NCBI RefSeq assembly: GCF_958979055.1 | Contig: NC_084899.1 | Span: 2,368,501-2,432,500, forward strand | From: Alnus glutinosa | Taxonomy: Eukaryota > Streptophyta > Magnoliopsida > Fagales > Betulaceae | DNA length: 64,000 nucleotides | Reading direction: 5' to 3' | Shown here: positions 34,106 through 45,000 of the stretch, one piece after another | Position numbering within the stretch: position 1 is the first letter of the stretch | Layout of the letters: every line of letters starts with the position of its first letter | Position numbers and translations under genes: made by a program | Notes under the pieces: generated by a model | The model's input: only the letters and a program-made list of their open reading frames with translations | What the model was told of the DNA's origin: nothing | The model's database searches: none

Positions 34106-36398
34106 ATGACTATCCTCATTGAGCAGCCAGATCTTGGTACCATTCTTTTAATTTTTTAATTTTTTAATTTTTTAATTTTTTAATTTTTTAATTTTTTTTT
34201 TTTTGTGTTCTTCCTTTGTTTGATCATCATGGGTCTCATTGCATTGGTTCTAAATTCTGATCTTGTGTAAGTTGTTACCTTTTTTTTATCAGACTCACGA
34301 GCAGAGAACCAGAAGATTTATTCTGAAACCAATGAGTTGGTATTAGATGGTGGATTTGTGGTGCCTGAAACTGTGTCAAATGATGGATTGGAAGCAGAAG
34401 AACTTGTCTCAAACAATGCATTCCTGGCACCAGAAATCAATTCATTCGGCCGCTCATTCAGGTCGGATTAAAAAGAAGAAGATTTATGTATTATTTTTCT
34501 TAGTGATCGAGTTGGTTTTGGTTGAATGAAATCTGACATGGAGTGATGGGTACGTAATGCTTGATCACAGAGATTATGATGCAGAAAGCGAAAGGCAAAA
34601 GAGTGTGGAGGAATTCTACCGCTTGCAACACATTCACCAAACATATGATTTTGTAAGCAGAAACTTCCAATAAATTAAACTATGTGTTTGGCTTGAAAAT
34701 TTACAGGGGAAGAAACTACAGCAAATGTAGATTTAGCTGACATATCTTGTGGATATTGCAATTATAGGTGAAGAGAATGAGAGAGGAGTATGGGAAATTG
34801 AATAGAGTGGAGATGAGCATATGGGAATGTTGTGAACTCCTCAATGAGGTCGTGGATGATAGTGATCCTGACTTGGATGAACCTCAAATCATGCACTTGT
34901 TACAATCTGCTGAGGCAATCAGAAAAGATTATCCCGATGAAGATTGGTTGCACTTGACTGCACTTATTCATGGTATACCTAGTTAAATTTCTTTGGTTCT
35001 ATCTAAATTGAAATGTGATATTCTAAACATTCTAGATGTGAAACATGATTTTTGGAACAGAGTATAAACATCAAGAAGATAAAAGAAGAAAGTCGCCCAA
35101 AAAAAAAAAAAAAAAACCGCCATTTGGCATTAAACGACGCAAAATGGCGCCTTAAAAACACCAATTATTTAGTGCCGTTTAATTGGCGTCGTTTGCATAG
35201 TGACACGAAATACCAGCAGAGAAAATTTTCTCTCATCGTCTCCGTATGAAACGACGGTCGTTTGTCAAATGATCGATGTTAATTGATGATATATTAATCT
35301 TGCATGGTTTCAGATCTTGGAAAGGTTCTCCTTCTTCCTAGCTTTGGAGGGCTTCCTCAATGGGCTGTTGTTGGTGAGTGACATGTAACTTATTAGTTGT
35401 TTTGCCTTCAGTTTTTAAATTTCAAGTACTATAGAATTGAGCAATTAATTCCAACATTGCAGGAGACACATTTCCTCTTGGTTGCGCTTTTGATGAATCA
35501 AACGTTCACCACAAGGTCCTTTTCAAAAACTTAATCTATATTAGCAGATTTAGATGAGAAAATTTACTCTATGTATTAAGATAATTGTCTTTCATATTGC
35601 AGTATTTCAAGGAAAATCCTGATTACAACAACCCTGCTTACAACACAAAGTACGGACTTTATTCTGAAGGATGCGGACTAGACAATGTGATGATATCATG
35701 GGGGCACGATGACTACATGTACTTGGTATATATATAAATATGTCTTAAGTATCAGCATTTTTTTATACATTTCCAGAACCCCATTTCCTATTCGCCAAAA
35801 CTCGTTTCTATCGTTCACCGTTTAGTTAAATATTTTACGTGTTTATAAACTGCAGGTGGCCAAGGAAAACGGGACAACTCTACCTCCGGCTGCACTATTC
35901 ATTATCCGATACCACTCATTTTATCGTAAGCATTATCTTTCAACTCTTCCAGAGTATGCAAATTGTCAATCGGCCAATTAACTTGTTCTAACTCTTTTTT
36001 TTCTTTTTTGAATTTATTATCTTGTAGCTTTGCATAAGGGGGAAGCGTATAAACACCTAATGAATGAGGAGGACGCCAAGAATTTGCAGTGGCTTAGAGT
36101 ATTCAAGTAAGCTTTTTGTTTATTTTTTTCACCCTGATCACCTTGTATGCTCTGATTGCATCAACAAAACTGATTATGCTGTGCTTATAACATGTATATG
36201 CAGCAAGTATGACCTTTACAGCAAGAGCAAAGTGCCAATAGATGTTGAACAAGTGAAGCCATATTATCTATCCCTCATTGAAAAGGTGAGATCGATATTT
36301 GTTGGGTGTGGAACCTTTTCTTTAATATTTTCACATTCATTTTCTGAATTGGAAAACTTAATTTGTTTCAGTATTTCCCACAAAAGCTCAGATGGTGA
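34106..36398 (+). CDS. MIOX: Inositol oxygenase, intact 11-exon gene, 326 aa
   Basis: The enzyme opens the ring of myo-inositol with O2 to give D-glucuronate, feeding UDP-glucuronate and cell-wall sugars; it is a cytosolic di-iron protein. Exons: 34106-34136, 34293-34461, 34571-34652, 34768-34972, 35314-35373, 35463-35515, 35603-35725, 35856-35925, 36028-36106, 36204-36285, 36372-36398. All junctions are GT-AG and the frame is open (981 nt). Plant MIOX proteins are about 310-320 aa, so the length fits. The six iron ligands known from mouse MIOX (His98, His123, Asp124, His194, His220, Asp253) correspond to His137, His162, Asp163, His235, His261 and Asp294, with identical spacing. The motifs [26 protein letters not shown] and NKYDLYSKS are visible. 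The C-terminus YFPQKLRW is typical of the family. Residues 11-60 are variable and acidic. It is the only functional member of this three-gene cluster. Confidence 0.97.
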
Positions 36399-37140
36399 AG
36401 CTTATTGGAATTTTGAAGCTTCTGGATTAAGGAAAGAGGAAGGCTACTTGGTGTCGTATATATAATGCATGAGTGGATGCTTAATTTACAAGAGGAATAT
36501 TGGAAATGTTTTTATAATTGAAGTTGTAGATCAGTCATGTGATTTTTATGAATTGTATTCCTTTGCTGTTTATTCCAGTAATTAATTAATTCCTTTTGCT
36601 CCAAATTTCTTTCGGCTTTCATCAGATAATTAATTAATTAATTAGTTATAATTAATGTGTCTTTAATTTAATTGTATATCTTGCTTCTTCCAAAGGCAAG
36701 AAGACCTTGAACAAACTGGACCGATATTCTAGAAAATTAGGTTGATAATGTGATCAATGTGAGCTGTCAAAGTTTATCTGTACCTGAAATTCAACTTCTA
36801 ATGAATTGGCTTTCCTGACAAGTATTGCCGTGGACGGAAATTATAGAACATCGAGGATTGGTTGAATAAATCTATTAGTTAATTTCTAAGCCTAGCTAGC
36901 TGATTAATTAACACCAACCCCCATCTTATTTATTTATTGTCAGACTCGTTGATTAACTTAAGCGGTCAGGTTTTCAAAAAACACGCAAAAAAACAAATAA
37001 AAAAAAAAAAAAAAACACAAAAAACCTCAAGCGGTCAGCTCCTGTCTCATTCCAAAAGTTGAGGCAATCAATACCGAGATTCAAAATTTTAACAATTTGT
37101 TAGTTAAATGAGTAGTCATTCGTTACAATTTATGAGTAAA

Positions 37141-37238
37141 GGGATAACTCAATCAGCTGGGGGTTACGCCTCATGAAGCGAATGTTACTAGTTTGAATTT
37201 TTCATTTCCCTTCTTGTATGAACATGTAAAAAAAAATA
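37141..37238 (+). mobile_element. tRNA-derived SINE with perfect 11-bp target duplication
   Basis: The element begins GGGATAACTCAATCAGCTGG, an A-box-like block, continues to AGTTTGAATTTTTC, a B-box-like block about 35 bases later, and ends CTTGTATGAACATG followed by a poly-A-rich tail. TTATGAGTAAA flanks it on both sides (37130-37140 and 37239-37249). Internal polymerase III boxes, short length, A-tail and duplication together define a SINE. Confidence 0.85.
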
Positions 37239-37806
37239 TTATGAGTAAAAGTGTTGGAGATCTTTATCCAATAATACATTTACATTTTGGATATGACTGT
37301 TTCAACCACTTAATATAAATGGATTAAGCTGATTCAAATATTTGATCTCATTTAATTAACACAAATTTCATATCTAATAAGCATAAATTATATATATACA
37401 AACACACACACAACTAGATTCATGACAAAATCAATTTGATAACCAATATTCATAACCTTAATTAATAATATTAACCCAAATTGTTTGTGCATATCCAATT
37501 AACATACTATTACATTTCAATGAAGTTCATCCAAATAAACAAACACAACAATAAAAAATATAAGATTACATTATAACAAATAACAAAATAAAACATCATC
37601 ACTAAGCATCGACTTTAGTTACTAACATGATTGGAAGTGAATAGAGTTGAAGGGTTGGGCGGAGGACTCTGAATGATGGTGGTGGTGGCGACAACTGTCG
37701 TCAATGGTGAAGACAAAGATGAGAGAGAGAGAGAGAGAGAGTGGGAGAGAGAGAATTGAAATTTTGAAAGCAGGAATAAAAGAGTTTCATGTGATCTTAA
37801 GATTTT

Positions 37807-38221
37807 GGAGAAATTTCATTTAGCTCCCCTTAATTGTCGATACTTTTGCAATTACCTCATTAAACTTAAAAAAATTATCAATTCAGTTTATCAATATTTC
37901 ATTTTAAAAAAAAATAATAAATATATACAAAATTTTCAAAGATTCAGGCGTTGATATTTTTGCAAATTCTGTTAAATCTTGACCAATTCTTATATCCTTG
38001 CAATTTTTTTTCTCTCTCTTTTTTTTCCCCCTAAAAAAAGGAGGGGTATTTTTGAAATTTTGATACCCATCCGTTACAATTCAACAAAAAATCCAAACAG
38101 AGTGGTGACATTAAAAAAAAAAAAAAAATGAAAGATGAATACAATAAGTTGAGAATTTTTGAAGTTTAGAAGAGTAATTACAAGTATGATGAAAGTTCGG
38201 AGGGTTAAGTGGAGTTTCTCC
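37807..38221. mobile_element. Mutator-type MITE, third family copy
   Basis: Left end GGAGAAATTTCATTTAGCTC and right end (minus strand) GGAGAAACTCCACTTAACCC are inverted repeats like those of 8206-8642. The 9-bp flanks TAAGATTTT (37798-37806) and TAAATTTTT (38222-38230) match at 7 positions. Length 415 bp, no coding capacity. Confidence 0.8.
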
Positions 38222-38467
38222 TAAATTTTTTGACTTTTAAGTGTAAAAATATGATTTTACTATACGAATTATGCAGGTTGACCCACATTTGACCCATTTA
38301 TTGTCGGGCCAATCCATTTTGACCCCAATCCTATTACACTAAATCTTACTATATAATTTTGTATTAATTCCGTATTGTGTTCTTAAGTTCGTAGCTCGTC
38401 TTAAACACTATAAGCATTCCAAACTAAGTTAAACCCCAATGCCAATTACCAATTAAGGCATTCCTAA

Positions 38468-38531
38468 TTCGAATCCCCTTTTCCCTCTTGTGTGAACATG
38501 TAAAAAAAAAAAAGAAAAAAAAGAAAAAAAG
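38468..38531 (+). mobile_element. 5'-truncated SINE of the same family
   Basis: Only the 3' part is present: TTCGAATCCCC (B box), TTCCCTCTTGTGTGAACATG and an A-rich tail, the same 3' end as the 37141 copy. GGCATTCCTAA lies on both sides (38457-38467 and 38532-38542), a perfect 11-bp duplication, so truncation happened at insertion. Confidence 0.85.
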
Positions 38532-38999
38532 GGCATTCCTAACTCAAGAAGGGTGGGTTTGAACTTCAAAACTGAAAAATAGTTTAACTGGGTTGTGTAT
38601 GGGTTGGGCTACGAACCCTTCAGGCTTCAATAGCCCGGGCCTTAGTTTTGGCCTTTTATCCAAAAAAAGAAACTAAACCCAAGCCCAAATTCTGGCAACA
38701 CACACGTGCCATGCACACGAACCGTTTCTTTTCCATCTGTTCTTCTTCCCTGTGCAGCTGTAGTCTGTTTCCGTTTCCCTCTCAGACCATTGATCTTTTT
38801 CTCTCTCTCAGAATTTCTTAAATTTCCTAAAAACTCTCCTTCAACTTCACGTAATTGAAAATTCCCCCCAACTTTTACGTAAAAAACCCCTCGATAGTTC
38901 AATTTAATTCAATCCCCTCCACAAGCTGAAAATTCCCAAAACCCATCGTCTTTCTCGGAATTGGGTTTTAACTTTTACCTCCACATCAATCTAAAAAAT

Positions 39000-39087
39000 T
39001 TAGGGTTTATTCGTCTCTGTGATGACTCTCACCTCCTCCAATGGCTTACAATTTCTCACCACACGCACTCCATTTCTTTGCTCTTAG
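39000..39087 (+). promoter_or_regulatory. Telo-box-like leader motif and overlapping upstream ORF
   Basis: TTAGGGTTTAT at 39000-39010 is a telo-box-like element frequent in 5' leaders of plant genes. An upstream ATG at 39022 opens a 21-codon frame ending with TAG at 39085-39087. This overlaps the main start at 39041 in a different frame, so ribosomes that use it would bypass the main start. Confidence 0.55.
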
Positions 39088-42000
39088 CGTCCTCGCCCTC
39101 TTGACCACAAACCCTAGCCTCTGTGCCGATTTCGGCGATGAATTCTCGATCATCGGGTACGGTTTCGACGCCTTTCACAGCGATTACACGCCGCCGGCGC
39201 CGCCTCCGCCTTCTCAGCCGCAGCACCCGCCGTCGCTCACGTGCGAGGACGATCTTTTTGGCACTGGATCCCTCAACACCACGTGTGTGCTCAATTCTAG
39301 CATAGTTTTCATAGATGACGTGTATATAGAAGGAAATGGAAGCTTATATATAGGTCCTGGTGTGAGTTTGAGCTGCCCTGTGTTGGGTTGCTCGATTACG
39401 GTGAACATGAGTGGGGGATTCAGTTTGGGTAACTATTCGACTATTGTCGCCGGGTTGGTGAGTGTCCATGCTTGGAATGCGAGTTTGTTTGAGGGGTCGA
39501 TTATCAATGTGACCGCATTGGCGGGTGCGCCCCCGGCACAGACCAGCGGCACCCCTGACGGGGTGCAGGGTGCGGGTGGAGGGCACGGTGGGAGGGGTGC
39601 AAGCTGTGTGTCGGATAACACGAAGCTTCCGGACGATGTGTGGGGTGGGGACGCTTACTCATGGTCGTCACTGGACGCTCCTGTGAGTTATGGAAGCAAG
39701 GGTGGGACGACTATGAAAGAAGAGAATTATGGTGGGGAAGGAGGTGGGAGGATTTGGATTGAGGCTAATACTACAACTGAGGTTGGTGGGGATCTTTTGG
39801 CAGACGGAGGTGATGGTGGTGAAAAGGGTGGAGGAGGATCTGGGGGCAGCATTTTCGTTGGAGCTCAAAGAATGTACTTATCTCTCCCTATAGAAATTTT
39901 TTAATTTGGAACTATCCTTTAGTAATGTTTATGAAAATTGTATGCGTAATCGATCATGAATTTGTTATGCTATCGGTTTGTCTTTCAGGTTTGCTGTTGT
40001 CATACTTTTTTTATGGTCACCATGTGCTATGTGTTTCCCTTTGATCTCATTATGATTACGTCATTGCTAAATCTAACCGTGCATAATTTGTTTAATACTA
40101 ACATCCCAAGCTAGAGAAAGAACACTTCTAGTAGTATATGATTTAGGAACAAGGCTTTTACATTTACATTTACATTTTATACTCCAGATTATCTGCAAAT
40201 GTTTTAATTACAATACATAGTTTAGAGTTTTAACCTATGTCATGGACTTCTGATGGACTCCAAGTTGACCCCCACATTCTTGTCCTTTGGGGACCTTATA
40301 GTTAATTGTATAGAGATACTTTCCTGTAAATTATCATCTATAAGTGGATTGAAAACATTCTCAACTAATGATATCGTGTTGTGAAGAACAGGACTGGAAG
40401 TGGTAGGATAAGTGCCACTGGGGGTAATGGATTTGCTGGAGGTGGGGGTGGAAGAGTTTCCATCCACGTTTTCAGCAGGCATGATGATACACAAATCTTT
40501 GTTCATGGTGAGAATCAGATTATTTTTTATTATTTTGTTTTTTGATCTCAAGGGAAAGATTCTTTTTAATGAATAGATCCGATCACGACTTCGAATATGG
40601 AATTCAAAGGGATCAATGGCTTTATAAAGTTCCTTTTTCTGGTCATTTGGGTGAAGAACTCATATTTGAACAATCATTTGAGCTCTCTAACTTATGTATA
40701 TTACGACTGAAATATACATTATGATCTACTGTTTTTTTCGCACATTAATGTTAGTGAAAGATATCAATTAATATGAGGGAAAAAGGACTTATCAAAAAAA
40801 AAAAAAAAATATGAGGGAAAAAGGAGAAAGATATGGCTATTCAGAATTTTTTTTTTTGTTAGGGGGGGGGGGGGTGGTGGTGGTTAATACATTGTGGTTT
40901 AGTTTGTCATGCACATGTTTTATGAATAGAAAGGTAGGAGTATGCATAAAATGGGTGCTTTTGTTTAAGATGGACTTTTAGCACATGATAAACCAGTAAA
41001 AAGCAATTTTATTAAAAAAGCGTAAGGCGCCCCAGTATACAGGCAGTATACGAGAAGCACTAGCAAACCCAAAACCCAAGAACACGCCCAAAAAAAGCAT
41101 AAAGCTTTATCTACACAATTATCAGCATGGATGGTATGGCGTAAAGTCCTGATAATCAACAGAGAGTGCACAAATCAAGTATGCTATTAGACTAGATAAA
41201 TCTTTATCATTTGATAAAGATTAATCTATCTAGATTTGAATATTAGATGAGTCCTAGTTTATCTAAACTATCTTGATAGTCATCTACAAGCATGTTGTAT
41301 AATTTTAGGTTTCTACTTCTAGTCTTACTAAGCTTATCTTTTGATAAGCTTTTATCTTGTATAGTCTTATTAAAGGACTAACTCCTTATTCCTATATATG
41401 AAGATCACTGACCTACAGTTTAGGTAGGCAGAAACATCAAACAATCATAAACTCTATATGGTATCAGAGCCAATCAAGACAAACGTCTATGGCCACTCCC
41501 CTTCCCATCTCCGAAACTACTTCTTCTCAAACAGCGCCTCCTGTTTCCCACCCACCTCAAATCAATTCTTCTGCAAACCTAATAGCACTTCAAAATGTGC
41601 ATCATTATATTTCTGAAAAGCTCAACCAAGATAACTACATCCTATGACGATTTCTTATGGTTCCGTTCCTTGAGGGCCAGAATCTCTTCAGCTAAGTCGA
41701 TGGAACTCATCCACGGCCACCTCAACTTCTTCCCGATCCCACTTCCGGTCTTCTACTTTCTAATGCGGAATACCAGTCATGGTATCATCAAGACAAAATG
41801 ATCTTCAGTGCCATCATCTCCGCCCTTTCGGTTGAAGCCTTACCACATGTTATTGGTCTTTCCACCTCTCAGGAAGTCTGGCTCACCTTGGAGACCATGT
41901 TCTCCACTCAGTTTCAATCACGGATCATGCAGCTCAAACAGCAGGTTGCTACCTTGAAGAAAGGAACCCTCTCAATCTCCGCTTACTATCAAAAAGCGCA

Positions 42001-45000
42001 GGGATTCTCTCACCTTTTAGCTGCTATTGGCAAACCCATTGAAGCATCGGAACTCGTCTCCCACATCCTTTCAGGTCTTGGTCCAGAATATGATCCTCTT
42101 GTTACCTCCGTGACCACCCGCCAAGACTCCATCTCTCAACGAACTCTACGGTTTTATGCTCTCCTATGAGATGCATTTAGGGCAACACAAATCATCCATT
42201 GATTTGTCTATCTCCACTGCTAACACTGCTCAGTGTCAAGGCCTATCTTTTCCTCGATTCAACCATGGTTCTTCCATTGGCCAGCGCAACAGCAACTTCT
42301 CTCGCGGCAGAGGCTCTGGCTGAGGACGATTCTCACCTCAGCAATTCTCCTTCTCGGGTCCAGGTTCTTCTCAGTGCCCCACTTGTCAGGTTTGCCATAA
42401 ACAAGGTCACACTGCCTCAACCTGCTGGTTCCGCTTTGACCAAGGATATCAAGCTGAAACTTCTCCGCTGCATGCCAATCTTGCATCTGCCACCTTTGCA
42501 TTTGATTCTTCTTGGTATCCGGACACTGGCGCCAACGTCCATCTCACCAATGACCTCTCCGATCTCAACTTAAATTCTGAGGAATACACTGGAACTGACA
42601 AGATTCGAGTTGGCAATGGCCAAGGTTTGGAAATTTTACATTCTGGTCGAGGTATCTTGCCTACACCTTCAAACAACTTTCTTTTATCATCATTGTTCCA
42701 TGTCCCTAAAATCTAGAAAAACCTTATATCTGTTAACCAATTTACACATGACAATCAGGTTTTTATTGAATTTCATCCCACTTTTTTCTGTGTCAAGGAC
42801 CTCCAAACCCGTCTACTGCTCCTCAAAGGCTCGAGTTGATCCGGTATCTATCCATGACCCTCATCTTGTGATCATTTTTCCATGTCTCTCACTGCCCTCA
42901 TTGGTGAGAAAGTTTCCTTGGATCAATGGCATCACCGATTGGGTCATCCAGCTTCTCCTATAGTCAGCCAAGTTATCAAGTTCAATAAATTGCCCGTGGT
43001 TCCATTCAAGATCAATTCTGTTTGTTCTTCATGTCAACAAGGCAAAAGTCATCGTCTCCCTTTCAGTTTAAGTCCTTCTATTTCTAGTCGCCCTTTGCAA
43101 TTACTTTTTTCTTGATGTATGGGGCCCTGCTCCACTCAATTCTGTAAACAATAATCGGTATTATCTAAGTATTGTGGATGATTTTAGTAACTATACTTGG
43201 TTTTATCCTCTCCAACTCAAATCTGATGTTCTTGCCACTTTTCTACGTTTCAAACTACTTGTTGAAACCTACTTTGGAACAAAAATAACATCTGTCCAAA
43301 GTGACAATGGAGGTGAATTGCGCCCTCTTCAAACCTCCCTCACAACAATGGGAGTCTCCTATCGTCCAAGTTGTCCACATATTTACCATCAAATGGGGTC
43401 TGTCGAAAGAAAGCATCGACATATTGTCGAAACAGGCCTTACACTTCTTGCCACTGCTAGGACACCACTTTCTTTTTGGGATTCGGCTTTTGAGAGTGTC
43501 GTTTATTTAATTAATCAACTCCCATCCAAAGTCACAAAACAGAAATCTCCCTTTGCAAATTTATTCCAAATCTCCCCTGATTATAAATTGTTGAAAATCT
43601 ATGGCTGTGAATGTTGGCCATTCATTTGTCCCTATAATTCCACCAAACTTGCTTTCCGATCTCAATCTTGTGTCTTCATTGGTTATAGCAAGAATTACCT
43701 AGGATATAAGTGCCTTCACATCCCTTCTGGCAAAGTTTATATTGCTCGGCATGTGGTCTTCAATGACAAAATTTTCCTTTTTCACAATCTGTTACCACCC
43801 AATCTCCACCTCATCAAATCTCTTCTATTGTCTCTATTCCTCTTATAATTTTAGTAAACAATCATATTCCTGACCCCTGCAGTTCCACACCAGAAAATTC
43901 CCACAATACCTTACCAAATTACTCACCTCAACCTCTAATTCCCTTCCACTCTTCAACAACTTCCTCCTCACCTGCACCAACCGAAACCTCACCTATACAG
44001 GCCCTAGTTCCTTTAAACCAACCCCCTCCTTCAAGAGTGCATGGCATGATAACTCGGTCCTAGAATCAAATTTTCAAACCTACTAAGTTCATAGATGGCC
44101 AAATAAGATATCCTACTCCTCAAGCACTCACGGCTTCACTCCAAAGTCAGGAAGTTGAGCCTACTTGCTACACTCAAGCTAGCAAGCATGCTGAATGGAG
44201 AGAGGCGATGAATTAAGAGTTTGATGCACTTCTCAAAAATGGTACTTGGTCACTTGTATCTCCCTCTTCTTCTATGAATATAGTTGGGTGTGCAAATGGG
44301 TTTTTCGAATAAAGAGGAAGGCTGATGGGTCTATTGAGCGCTACAAGGCTCGTTTAGTAGCAAAAGAGTTTCATCAACAACCCAGAATTGATTTTTCAGA
44401 AACCTATAGCCCTGTAATCAAGCCTATAACCATTAGAACAGTGCTCTCTCTTGCTGTCTCTGCAGGTTGGTCAGTTCATCAAGTTGATGTAAGCAACGCA
44501 TTCCTCCATGGTAGCCTCCAAGAACCTGTCTACATAGAACAACCTCCTAGATTTCAGCATCCATCTCATCTTACAGCAGTTTGCAAACTGCACAAAGCCT
44601 TGTATGGCCTAAAACAAGCACTAAGAGCATGGTTTTGAAGGCTAAGTGCTCGGCTTATAGAACTCAACTTCAAGGGCTCCAAGGCTGATTCATCACTCTT
44701 CATCTACAAAGCTAATGGCATTCAAATTTTTGTGTTAATCTACGTTGATGATATCATCATCACTAGTTCACACCGAGGAGCTATATCTAAACTTATACAA
44801 GATTTACACTCCTCTTTTGCTCTAAAAGATTTGGGTCCTCTAAACTTCTTTTTAGGTGTTGAAGCTTCTTGGAAATCGAATGGACTTCACCTATCTCAGC
44901 AAAGATATATTCTGGATATCCTCGAGAAGACTAATATGGAGCTTGTTAAGCCTGTCTCTACTCTGATGTCCTCATCTACTAATCTCAGCAAGTTTGAAGG

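Larger units (their letters stand above)
36399..38999. other. Spacer between MIOX locus C and the glycine-rich gene
   Basis: Starts with the 3' untranslated region of MIOX. It holds a GA microsatellite (about 37717-37757), two SINE copies and a Mutator-type MITE (each listed). Bases 38640-38999 are the likely promoter and leader of the next gene; the 86-codon minus-strand frame there is not supported. Confidence 0.55.

Noticed and set aside
39123..39868. Several alternative-frame ORFs over exon 1 of the glycine-rich gene
   Set aside because: They are shadows of a GC-rich coding exon; only the frame from 39041 has a signal peptide, consistent splice phases and family similarity.
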